Origin: Thermoflexus hugenholtzii JAD2
Lineage (GTDB): Bacteria > Chloroflexota > Dehalococcoidia > UBA2979
DNA length: 64,000 nt
Assembly (NCBI GenBank): GCA_945903275.1
Contig: CAMDNW010000002.1
Span: forward strand, 1-64,000
Direction: 5' to 3'
The notes beneath the pieces were generated by a model. The model made no database searches and was not told the origin of the DNA. It worked only from the letters and a program-made list of their open reading frames with translations. Shown here piece after piece: positions 44,809 through 52,443 of the stretch (positions are counted from its first letter, which is position 1; every line of letters begins with the position of its first letter). Position numbers and translations under genes: made by a program.

Positions 44809-44927
44809 AGTTGCACGTCGAGTTCAAGTTGGGGGTAGCCGCGTTCGAGGGTGAGGGAGAAGGCGGGGAGCGTGTTTTCGGGAGCGAGGTCTGAATAGCC
44901 TCGATGAGCGATGCGGGTGAATGGCAT
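44790..44927 (-). pseudogene. GDPD, N-terminal fragment
   Basis: ATG 44927 opens RIAHRGYSDLAPENTLPAF and then LERGYPQLELDVQL, the first 40 residues of a glycerophosphodiester phosphodiesterase with its catalytic HRG, PENT and metal-binding ELDV motifs. Homology stops there and the frame ends five codons later inside the PhnB remnant (TGA 44790-44792). GDPDs hydrolyse glycerophosphodiesters to glycerol-3-phosphate. It is in the same orientation as the C-terminal fragment at 41432-41572. Confidence 0.8.
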
Positions 44928-45017
44928 TCGTGCAGTTCTCCTCATGTGGTGCATGTCCGGCGGCGCTACGCGCCGTCACCCTCTTCCCTTCCTCAGCAAG
45001 GCGGAGGGGATCAAATC

Positions 45018-45956
45018 TCAGAACAGCGCGATGGGGTTAACCGGCGAGCCGGTGCCGCCCTTCACCACGAGCGGCGCGACGAGGAGCATGAATTCGTAGC
45101 GACCGAGCTCGGCGCAAGTGGCGGCGAGCGCCTCGAGGTCTGCGTTATCGAGCATGGGCATGCCCATAAAGGGGATGCATATCTCGTGCATGGGAATGGC
45201 GTCCATGCCTTCGCGGAGACGAGAAGGGATGCCAGTGCCGCCGCTTTCGAGGAGATCCCATACCACGAGGCTGGCGTCGGTCTCGTAGAGAAATTCGACG
45301 GCGGAGGCGTGGACGCCGGGCATCTCGTCGGCCTGACCATTCGCGAACGCGGGATGGGCTGCGTAGAACCCGCCGGCGTTGGAGCGGATCACGACGGCGT
45401 CGCCGGCACGGGGCGTGATGCCTTGCTTTGCCGCGATGTCCTGCAGGTCCCAGCCGTGGACGGGTGTGTCGAGAGTGATGTAGTCGGTGCCGCGGAAACG
45501 GGGGACGTCGTACAGGACGCCGCGGGTGATGATGCCTTGCGCGAACGCCTCGACGTTGCCGCTGATGGCACCGGTGGGGGTGACGTCGCTGGAAGGGCGG
45601 CCGTTGTACAGCTCGCCGCGCGGGCCGGTGAACATGTGACACAGCGCATCGAGGTGGGTGATCGACCAGCCGTGGAAGCGGATGTGCAGGCGGTCGCCGG
45701 AGCCGGCCTCGCCGATCTGCATCTCTTGCTCGAAGCCGGAGTTGAGCGAGGCGCGGGGGGGCGAGCCGATGGTGAGCGAGAGCGACACCGTGCGCCCATC
45801 ACGCACGAGGCTGGCGGCGTGGCGGCGTACATCCGGGGTGATGTGGTTGATGGTGCCGGCCTGGTCGTCGGCGCCCCAGCGGCCCCAGTTGCTGAAGCGC
45901 TCGGGGTAGCGTGCGTAGTCTTCAGGGGTTGGCGGTGTGCGGTCCTTGTAGCCCAT
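45018..45956 (-). CDS. Cyclase (kynurenine formamidase-like) family protein
   Basis: 312 aa from ATG 45956 (GAGGACA site). Contains FSNWGRWGADDQAGTINHIT, the metal-binding region HGWSITHLDALCHMF (equivalent to HxGTHxDxP), VHGWDLQD and ADEMPGVHASAVEFLY. Members are Zn/Mn-dependent hydrolases acting on amides or lactone-like substrates. The substrate is unknown. It lies just downstream (29 bp) of the GGCT gene in the same direction. Confidence 0.88.
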   Translation of the reverse strand: MGYKDRTPPTPEDYARYPERFSNWGRWGADDQAGTINHITPDVRRHAASLVRDGRTVSLSLTIGSPPRASLNSGFEQEMQIGEAGSGDRLHIRFHGWSITHLDALCHMFTGPRGELYNGRPSSDVTPTGAISGNVEAFAQGIITRGVLYDVPRFRGTDYITLDTPVHGWDLQDIAAKQGITPRAGDAVVIRSNAGGFYAAHPAFANGQADEMPGVHASAVEFLYETDASLVVWDLLESGGTGIPSRLREGMDAIPMHEICIPFMGMPMLDNADLEALAATCAELGRYEFMLLVAPLVVKGGTGSPVNPIALF

Positions 45957-45984
45957 GTTGTCCTCATGTATCCCGCGGAGCTGT

Positions 45985-46473
45985 TTATCCCGCGTAACCG
46001 TTGTCGGCGATCGCTGCGAGTTGTGCGACATATATATCCGGAAGTCGGGAGGTGCGCGCGCCTCTCAGGAGAGTGCACTTGAAGGCGGGGGAGGGAGCGA
46101 TACCGCTGAGGTTGGGGGTGACGACATGGTAAGAGCGGCAGAGGATGGTGTCGCCTGCCTGAGTGGTGACGGTGACGGGATAACGGGCGTAGGCGGGCGG
46201 GGTGCGAGAGACGCCTTCGGCGTCGTCGAGTGCGGAGGAGTCGGCTGCATCGATGAGGTAGAGGGCACCCCAGACCGTGTCGCCGGGGGTGGGGAGGATG
46301 TCGGGGACGCCGCCGTGCCAGGTGTTCTTACTTTCGAGGGTGAAGGCGAGGCGGTGAGCATCGAGGCGTGCGGGGGCGATGAAGCGGGCGGAGGGGCAGG
46401 TGCTGCGGAGGTGCTCGATGTCGAGGTTGGAACCGTAGGAGAAGTAGAGGAAGGGGTGACCGTTCGTCGTCAT
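45985..46473 (-). CDS. Gamma-glutamylcyclotransferase family protein
   Basis: 162 aa. The YGSNL signature (YFSYGSNLDIEHL) binds the substrate carboxylate; a later Asp/Glu region (LDDAEG) supplies the acid/base. GGCT-fold proteins release 5-oxoproline from gamma-glutamyl amino acids, or act on related amides. The length is normal. It precedes the cyclase gene by 28 bp and is probably co-transcribed. Confidence 0.9.
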   Translation of the reverse strand: MTTNGHPFLYFSYGSNLDIEHLRSTCPSARFIAPARLDAHRLAFTLESKNTWHGGVPDILPTPGDTVWGALYLIDAADSSALDDAEGVSRTPPAYARYPVTVTTQAGDTILCRSYHVVTPNLSGIAPSPAFKCTLLRGARTSRLPDIYVAQLAAIADNGYAG

Positions 46474-46521
46474 TGCACGCCGGTTCCGGAGGGCGGCATG
46501 CGGTGTGCAGTGGCCCGCTCA

Positions 46522-46552
46522 TGGTTCGACAGGCTCACCACAAGCGGGAACG
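46522..46552. repeat. Dispersed short repeat, copy A (GGTTCGACAGGCTCACCAC...)
   Basis: TGGTTCGACAGGCTCACCAC is followed by AAGCGGGAACGA. The core GGCTCACCAC(A/G)A(A/G)CGG recurs at 47202-47222 and 52398-52417. This matches a family of dispersed motifs seen in many environmental bacterial genomes, whose translation often reads VVSLSNH. Confidence 0.7.
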
Positions 46553-46579
46553 ACGTGTCGTGCCGCCCCCGCACAGGAT

Positions 46580-47104
46580 TCACGCGGGCCGGACTTCGGC
46601 GGCGTTGAGGGCGGTGGCGAGGAGGGCGTAGTAGCCGAAGGTGGCGGTGAGGTCGATGACGCCCTGTGCGCCGTAGCGGGCACGGGCGGCCTCGAAGGTG
46701 GCGTCGTCGACGCGGTGACGGGTGAGGATCTCGCGGCCGTAGTGGATGACGAGGGCGTGCTCGGCATCAAGTACGTCGACATCACCATCGTTGGCGACGG
46801 CCTCGATGACCGCGTCGGGGATGCCGGCGGTGCGGGCTTGCGTCTCGTGGGCGGCCCACTCGTAGGCACACTCGCAGACGTGGGCGGCGACGATAGTGGC
46901 GAGTTCACGGATAGCGGGCGGGAGGGTTGACTCGAAGCGGATGTAGGTGCCGAGGTGGGCGGCGCGGGCGGCGACCTCGGGGGAATGCATGAGCACGGCA
47001 AAAGGGCCGCCAACGCGGTTGCGGGTGGCGGCGATAGAGTCAAATGCGGCGTGGGCTGCCTCCGGAATTTGGTCTTTGGTGATGAGTGCGGGGAGGCGGG
47101 GCAT
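46580..47104 (-). CDS. Carboxymuconolactone decarboxylase family protein
   Basis: 174 aa all-helical CMD-type protein with VAAHVCECAYEWAAHE as the core. The usual CxxC redox pair of AhpD is not present (CEC instead), so it is more like gamma-carboxymuconolactone decarboxylase-like proteins of unknown activity. The N-terminus LPALITKDQIPEAAHAAFD and the mid-helix region fit the family. It runs the same way as the GGCT gene, about 107 bp upstream. Confidence 0.85.
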   Translation of the reverse strand: MPRLPALITKDQIPEAAHAAFDSIAATRNRVGGPFAVLMHSPEVAARAAHLGTYIRFESTLPPAIRELATIVAAHVCECAYEWAAHETQARTAGIPDAVIEAVANDGDVDVLDAEHALVIHYGREILTRHRVDDATFEAARARYGAQGVIDLTATFGYYALLATALNAAEVRPA

Positions 47105-47201
47105 ACGGGTTCTCCTCGGTAGTTGTGTGGGGGCAGGGTAGCGGAAGCGGCGGGCGAGGGATCCCGGTGGTGGATTCGACGCGGAGCACCGCGAGCGGCA
47201 C

Positions 47202-47222
47202 TCCGGCTCACCACGAACGGAG
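47202..47222. repeat. Dispersed short repeat, copy B
   Basis: CCGGCTCACCACGAACGGAGA, sharing the core with copies A and C. It lies just upstream of nudC. Confidence 0.65.
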
Positions 47223-47233
47223 ATGGCGCTACT

Positions 47234-48139
47234 ATGAGCGGCATGGACAGGGCGTACACGTTCAGCGGGAACATGCTCGACCGGGCGCTGGGGATGCGGC
47301 GCGATGCAGCGTGGCTACACGCGCTGCATGCGCATCCCGAGGCGCGGTATCTGCCGATGCGGGAGTTGAACGCGGCGGCGCGCGTGGGCGATGCGCTGCG
47401 GCTGGCGTGGCTGGGGCACGAGGTGGTGCGCGAGTGGTCGCCAGAGGGCGAGACGGTGCTCCTTGGGCTGTACGAGGGGATGCCGCACTTCGCGATCAGC
47501 GGGGATGCGATGGCCGAAGCGGCGGCGTGGCAGGGGATCGAGTTCACGGACGCGCGGACGCTGGGGACGAACCTGCCGGCGGGCGAGGCGGGGATCGTGG
47601 CGCAGGCGCGCACTATGCTGGACTGGCACGCGTCGCACCGCTTCTGCGGGCAGTGCGGAGCGCCGACCCTATCTGTGGAAGGTGGCGCGCGGCGGGTGTG
47701 CACAAATTGTGGGGCGCGCACGTATCCGCACGTGTCGCCCTCGATCATCGTGGTGGTACACGACGGGGAGCGCGCGCTGCTGGCGCGGCGGCCTCGAGGC
47801 GTTAAAAACCGCTTTTCGTGCCTCGCGGGGTTCATGGAGCCCGGCGAATCGCTGGAGGAGTGCGTGGCGCGCGAAGTGTTCGAGGAGTCGCGCATCCGTG
47901 TGCGGAACGTGCGCTACCACGGATCGCAGCCGTGGCCGTTTCCCGGCAACCTGATGGTGGGTTTCATGGCCGAGGCGGCGACGACGGACATCGAGGTGGA
48001 CGGCGAGGAGATCGCGGAGGCACGGTGGTTCCCTCGTGACGAGGTGCAGCGCGCGGTGTCAGGAACGAACCCGGAACTGACGGTGCCGGACGGGCTGTCA
48101 ATCTCGCACCACCTGATCGCCGACTGGGCGAACGGGTAA
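47234..48139 (+). CDS. nudC: NAD(+) diphosphatase NudC
   Basis: 301 aa. Zinc ribbon CGQCG...CTNCG (about residues 138-160) is followed by the Nudix box G-x5-E-x7-REUxEE (GFMEPGESLEECVAREVFEES) and the NADH-pyrophosphatase marker SQPWPFPGN. NudC hydrolyses NAD(H) to NMN(H) and AMP, and removes NAD caps from RNA. The start is set at ATG 47234 (GGAG upstream); ATG 47243 is an alternative. It is followed after three bases by a D-2-hydroxyacid dehydrogenase, forming an operon. Confidence 0.94.
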   Translation: MSGMDRAYTFSGNMLDRALGMRRDAAWLHALHAHPEARYLPMRELNAAARVGDALRLAWLGHEVVREWSPEGETVLLGLYEGMPHFAISGDAMAEAAAWQGIEFTDARTLGTNLPAGEAGIVAQARTMLDWHASHRFCGQCGAPTLSVEGGARRVCTNCGARTYPHVSPSIIVVVHDGERALLARRPRGVKNRFSCLAGFMEPGESLEECVAREVFEESRIRVRNVRYHGSQPWPFPGNLMVGFMAEAATTDIEVDGEEIAEARWFPRDEVQRAVSGTNPELTVPDGLSISHHLIADWANG

Positions 48140-48142
48140 CGC

Positions 48143-49090
48143 ATGCGAGTCGCATTGCTCGACGACTACCAGAGTGTCGCGCTGTCGTGCGCGGACTGGG
48201 GGTCGCTGCCTGACTCCGAGGTATATGCGTACAGCGACCACCTCAACGACGAAGGGGCGGTGGCGGAGCGGCTACGCGAGTACGACGCGGTGGTGCTGAT
48301 GCGTGAGCGGACGCCGTTCCGGCGCTCGCTCATCGAACGGATGCCAAATCTGCGACTGATCGTGACGACGGGAGCGCGCAACGCGGCGATCGATGTGGCC
48401 GCGGCGCGCGAGCGCGGGATCGTGGTGTGCGGGACGCGCGGGCTGAACTATCCGACCGCGGAACTGACCTGGGGACTGATCCTCGCGCTGCTGCGGCGCA
48501 TCCCTCACGAGGACATGGCGGTGAGGCACGGTGCGTGGCAGACGACGCTGGGCGTGGGACTGCAAGGCAAGACGCTGGGCGTCGTGGGCCTCGGCAACCT
48601 TGGCGGGCAGGTGGCGGCTGTGGGCCGCGCGTTCGGGATGCAGGTGGTGGCGTGGAGCAAGAACCTCACCACCGAGCGTGCTGCGGCAGCCGGTGCGCGA
48701 CTGGTGACGAAGGACGAGTTGCTGGCGACGGCAGACGTGGTGACGATCCACCTCGTACTGAGCGACCGCACGCGTGGGCTGATCGGGGCGCGCGAACTGG
48801 GGCTGATGCGGCCAGCCGCATACCTGGTAAACACCTCCCGCGGGCCGATCGTGGACGAGGCGGCGCTGGTAGCGGCGCTCACGTCTGGCGCGATCGCGGG
48901 CGCAGGCCTCGATGTGTTCGAGACGGAACCACTGCCTCCGGGCCATGCGCTGTTGGGCCTCGACAACGTGGTGCTCACACCACACCTCGGGTACGTCACA
49001 CGCGAGGGGTACGAGTTGTTCTACGGCGACGCGCTGGACGATGTGCACGCGTTCGTGGGCGGGACGCCGGTCCGGACGATTGAGGGCTAG
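48143..49090 (+). CDS. D-2-hydroxyacid dehydrogenase family protein
   Basis: 315 aa. The NAD-binding GLGNLGG lies in GKTLGVVGLGNLGGQVA. Catalytic Arg (NTSRGPIV), Glu (LDVFETEPL) and His (LTPHLGY) are all present. This is the phosphoglycerate dehydrogenase-like family; without a C-terminal ACT domain it is unlikely to be SerA. The substrate may be glyoxylate, hydroxypyruvate or a phenylpyruvate-type acid. It begins three bases after the nudC stop. Confidence 0.92.
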   Translation: MRVALLDDYQSVALSCADWGSLPDSEVYAYSDHLNDEGAVAERLREYDAVVLMRERTPFRRSLIERMPNLRLIVTTGARNAAIDVAAARERGIVVCGTRGLNYPTAELTWGLILALLRRIPHEDMAVRHGAWQTTLGVGLQGKTLGVVGLGNLGGQVAAVGRAFGMQVVAWSKNLTTERAAAAGARLVTKDELLATADVVTIHLVLSDRTRGLIGARELGLMRPAAYLVNTSRGPIVDEAALVAALTSGAIAGAGLDVFETEPLPPGHALLGLDNVVLTPHLGYVTREGYELFYGDALDDVHAFVGGTPVRTIEG

Positions 49091-49179
49091 TTCGCTTCCA
49101 CACCGAGAGATCTTGTGAATGCTTCTCGAAGTGCCACCCGTGATCACATCGCTGCGCGAACTAAGCGGCGATTTTGATA

Positions 49180-49370
49180 CTCCTGAAAGTGCGCAGGGGA
49201 TTCGTACACCCGAGTGTTACGTCGATCGCGGCGCTCTATCCGATTCTCGAGGATGGCTACCGCCCTTTGCTCGCCCCGACGTGCACCGACTCGCGAAGTA
49301 AGGCTGCAGGCCGGCGGAGATCGCTGCGTGGCCGGCGTCAGCAAGCGGACGGTATTCCGACGGCTCGCTG
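49180..49370 (+). pseudogene. Possible EamA/DMT transporter remnant
   Basis: In the 308-bp gap after the hydroxyacid dehydrogenase, plus-strand frames read VHPSVTSIAALYPIL and, after a frameshift, a stretch with REVRLQAGG and VAGVS. This looks like the last repeat of an EamA drug/metabolite transporter (A-LYP--T, ERL---Q--G---A-AGV). Homology is short and degenerate. Confidence 0.3.
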
Positions 49371-49398
49371 AGATGACAACCACCTCGGTTGCCGGTGA

Positions 49399-50844
49399 TC
49401 AGGCTGTCTCGGGCTGAGGCTCCGAACTCGCGGTGGCTGCTGCGGCGAGACCACCGGCCAGCTCTCGAAAGAGCCGTCGGTGAACGGGCAGCAGCGCGAA
49501 CCAGTAGAGGAGCCCCCATACGCCGGCGGGGTGGAAGTAGGCAGTCGCGGTGATCGTGGAGCCGCCCTCTTGCCTCGACTCGGTCTCGAGCTCGAGAACC
49601 GCTGATCCGGGGAGGCGCATCTCCGCCATGAGTGTCAACCGGCGTCCCTGCTCGACGGCGACGACTCGCCACCAATCGATGATGTCTCCCGGACGCACCT
49701 CACTCGGATGTCGGCGACCACGGCGCATTCCTGGGCCTCCGACGAGTCGGTCGATGATGGCTCGCACGCGCCAGAGCCAGTCGTACGCGGGCCACCCGAC
49801 GTCGCCACCGACGGACGCGATCGCCGCCCACGTGTCTGCGACCGATGCCTCCGAGGAGGCAGTGCCGTTCATCTGCTTGGAGTAGAACGCCACTTCGGGG
49901 CGTGACCCGCGATAGGCGAGCGCGCCTTCGGCCCAGCGGGCGGGCACGGCCTGACGGCGTTCCGCCTCCAGCGCCTCCTGAACAGCCTCTTCGTATGAGC
50001 GAAGCCGCATCGGAATCAGTCGGCGGATCGGTTCGTCGTTTGCGAGGAGGTCGTGGCGCAGCCCGTCGATGAGCGGCCGCACGATGTTCGCGGGCACCGC
50101 CGTCACGAGGTCGAGCCAGTACGACGACAGGCGTGGGGTCAGCACGGGCAGCGACAGGATGCGCACGCGCCTACCAGTGACGCGGCCGAATGTGCGCATC
50201 ATCTCGGCGTAGGAGATCGTATCGGGGCCACCGACGTCGTATGTCTGGCTGGCCGTCTCCGGGACTTCCGCGATCCGAACCAGGTATTCGAGCAGGTCGT
50301 GCAGGGCGATGGGCTGCGTCCGTGAGCGCACCCAGCGCGGGGTGGCCATCACCGGCAAGTGGAGCACGAGATCGCGGATCACCTCGAATGCAGCGCTCCC
50401 GGCACCCACGATGATACCGGCGCGCAACTCGGTGACGGGGATCGAGCCGTCCCGGAGGATCTCGCCGGTCTCCGCACGCGAGTCCAGATGGGCCGATCGC
50501 TCGCCCGGAGGCAGCAGCCCACCGAGGTAGAAGATGCGCCTCACACCCGCTCGCTCGGCCGCTCGACGGAAGTTCCGTGCCGCTTCGCGGTCGAGCTGAG
50601 GGAACGCCTTGCCGCTGCCCATCGAGTGCACGAGGTAGTAGGCGATCTCGACGCCCGTCAGTGCGGCGTCCAGCGTCTCCGGGTGCAGCACGTCCGCCGC
50701 GACGCATTCGACGTCTGTCCACTCTCTCGCTTCGAGCACATCGCGGTTCCGAGCTGCGGCACGGACGTGATGACCCCGCTCCACGAGCTGCGGCACGAGG
50801 TGACTCCCGATGTACCCGCTCGCGCCCATGACCAGAACATTCAC
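49399..50844 (-). CDS. NAD(P)H-binding SDR protein with C-terminal DUF2867 domain
   Basis: 481 aa. The N-terminal atypical SDR (NmrA-like) domain starts with VLVMGASGYIGSHLVPQL and has YLVHSMGSG and YLGGLLPPGE. The C-terminal half (about 320-470) is DUF2867, ending with FHPAGVWGLLYWFALLPVHRRLF. The function is unknown; such genes often sit beside TspO or photolyase-type genes in light/oxidative stress loci. Here TspO lies 16 bp upstream, so they form an operon. Confidence 0.88.
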   Translation of the reverse strand: MNVLVMGASGYIGSHLVPQLVERGHHVRAAARNRDVLEAREWTDVECVAADVLHPETLDAALTGVEIAYYLVHSMGSGKAFPQLDREAARNFRRAAERAGVRRIFYLGGLLPPGERSAHLDSRAETGEILRDGSIPVTELRAGIIVGAGSAAFEVIRDLVLHLPVMATPRWVRSRTQPIALHDLLEYLVRIAEVPETASQTYDVGGPDTISYAEMMRTFGRVTGRRVRILSLPVLTPRLSSYWLDLVTAVPANIVRPLIDGLRHDLLANDEPIRRLIPMRLRSYEEAVQEALEAERRQAVPARWAEGALAYRGSRPEVAFYSKQMNGTASSEASVADTWAAIASVGGDVGWPAYDWLWRVRAIIDRLVGGPGMRRGRRHPSEVRPGDIIDWWRVVAVEQGRRLTLMAEMRLPGSAVLELETESRQEGGSTITATAYFHPAGVWGLLYWFALLPVHRRLFRELAGGLAAAATASSEPQPETA

Positions 50845-50860
50845 GGTGTTGCCTATCTCG

Positions 50861-51427
50861 TTAGCGGTTGAGTAGCCAGATGCTGGCGTTGAGCACGGTC
50901 GCGAAAGTCACCCACGCTAGGTACGGCAGCAACAGCGCTGCCGCCGGGCGGTCGAGGCGGTTGAACCGCCGCACCGTTTCGACGATCGCCGCGAGCATCA
51001 GCACGATGATGACCAAGGCGAGGTCGACGCGCTTGAGGCCGAAGAACACTGGCGTCCAGATGCCATTGAGCAGCAATTGAATGCCGTAGACGAGCAAGGC
51101 ACTGCGCACTCTGGCGTTCAGCGTTGGTGACGCGTCGCTCGCGGTGCCCAAGCTCCAGATGCGCCAAGCCGCCAGGCCCATAGCGATGTAGAGCGTCGTC
51201 CAGACAGGCCCGAACAACCACGAGGGTGGATTCCACGAAGGCTTCACGATCTCGGAATACCAACCGGGAATCGCTCCTGCGGTGATCACACCTCCAGCGG
51301 CACCGAGCATCAACGGCGCAGCCATGGACAGGCCGAGCGCGATCAGACGATCGCGGCGGTGCCGGCCGAACACGAACCCGGAGCCTGCAGGTTCGACACG
51401 AAGCTGCGCGTTGCCCTGAATACTCAT
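50861..51427 (-). CDS. tspO: TspO/MBR family membrane protein
   Basis: 188 aa with five membrane helices. Tryptophan-rich landmarks WYSEIVKPSWNPPSWLFGPVW, WAAWRIW-like and a final LLPYLAWVTFATVLNASIWLLN are diagnostic. TspO binds porphyrins and heme intermediates and modulates stress and pigment pathways. The N-terminus (about 30 residues) before the first helix is longer than usual, so a downstream start (for example near MAAPLML) is possible. First gene of a pair with the DUF2867-SDR. Confidence 0.92.
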   Translation of the reverse strand: MSIQGNAQLRVEPAGSGFVFGRHRRDRLIALGLSMAAPLMLGAAGGVITAGAIPGWYSEIVKPSWNPPSWLFGPVWTTLYIAMGLAAWRIWSLGTASDASPTLNARVRSALLVYGIQLLLNGIWTPVFFGLKRVDLALVIIVLMLAAIVETVRRFNRLDRPAAALLLPYLAWVTFATVLNASIWLLNR

Positions 51428-51476
51428 GCGCTACAGCATACGTCATCGGCATGTACGACACTCTGCGAGAAACGCC

Positions 51477-51991
51477 GGTCAAGTCCCGGGACGTGGTGTA
51501 ACAGCGGGTCCTCCGCGCGTCCGATCTGATCAGCTGGCGATCAGCAGTGCAGGGTTCACCTCCTGTCGGTCGATGGGGGCATCGATCTGTGCGATCGACT
51601 CGGGACTGAAGTAGCGCCGGCCGTCCTGCCACTCGTCGTCCTGCTCGCAGAGCACCATCCCGACGAGACGGATCAGGCTCGCGCGTGTGGGGAAGATGCC
51701 GACGACGGCGGTGCGCCGCTTGATCTCCTTGTTCAAGCGCTCCAGCGGGTTCGTGCTGCGCAGCTGGCGACGATGGGCCTCGGGGAACATGAAGTGGACG
51801 AGCAGGTCGGGCTCGGCGTCGGTGAGCAGCTCGGCGACTGCGGGGAAGCGCGCGGCCAGACTGTCGGCGACCCGACGCAGCTGCCCAGATGCTGCGGACT
51901 CGTCCAGTTGCTCGAAGATGCTGCGGATCGCGCTCGTGACCATGCCTGCGGCAGCGCGCGGGACCAGTTTCGGGAGTTCACGCGGAGCCAC
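51477..51991 (-). mobile_element. IS256-family transposase remnant with one terminal end
   Basis: The minus frame 51991-51530 encodes the C-terminal third of an IS256-type transposase: VPRAAAGMVTSAIRSIFEQ, LLVHFMFPEAHRRQLRSTNP and LERLNKEIKRRTAVVGIFP, which includes the catalytic Glu of the DDE triad. Beyond the stop, GGTCAAGTCCCGGGACGTGG starting at 51477 resembles the terminal inverted repeat of IS256 elements, so the element's right end is present. The N-terminal two-thirds and left end are missing. Confidence 0.8.
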
Positions 51992-52022
51992 CCTCGATCC
52001 GCCGAGCGGCGAAGCGTGACTG

Positions 52023-52217
52023 TTAGCAGCTCAGTTCTTCGAGTTGTTGTTCCGCTTCCGCGATTTCGTTCTGGATATAGCGCATCTGGTCGCGCAGATC
52101 GTCAGTCATGACGCCGGGCTGGCCAGTGCTTATGGGGATCGGGCGCACTTCCTTCAGGCGATCGTTCAGCACCACGATCCGCGTCCGCACTGCCCTGCAC
52201 TCGTCGCTCTCCATCAT
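52023..52217 (-). CDS. Small coiled-coil protein, unknown
   Basis: 64 aa with an AGGAGG site ahead of tandem ATG codons. The C-terminal half is acidic and helical (QMRYIQNEIAEAEQQLEEL), consistent with a short coiled coil. It borders the IS256 remnant. No family is recognised; the good ribosome binding site supports expression. Confidence 0.5.
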   Translation of the reverse strand: MMESDECRAVRTRIVVLNDRLKEVRPIPISTGQPGVMTDDLRDQMRYIQNEIAEAEQQLEELSC

Positions 52218-52397
52218 CGGGCGGCCTCCTGCAACTCACTGGGCGAGCCGCCACTGTAGCGATTTCCCGTCTGTGTGCCAGCGCCTCAGTCGACCGGCAA
52301 CGGCTCCATATGGTAAGCGCGCGCGACGCGTGGCATCACCAAGTCACTACACGATTCGGAGACCTTCAGAGGTAGGTTCGGCACGGCGCGCGGCTCG

Positions 52398-52417
52398 CCG
52401 GCTCACCACGAACGGGA
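52398..52417. repeat. Dispersed short repeat, copy C
   Basis: CCGGCTCACCACGAACGGGA, sharing the core of copies A and B. It lies in a 226-bp gap before the VanY gene's 3' end; nothing else is seen there. Confidence 0.65.
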
Positions 52418-52443
52418 CGTTAGCAGCGGCATCGGCTCGCTCG

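Noticed and set aside
46519-47895. A 458-codon minus-strand frame opposite nudC and across the CMD gene.
   Set aside because: It is Pro/Ser/Arg-rich antisense sequence of high-GC genes, and nudC on the other strand has complete motifs.
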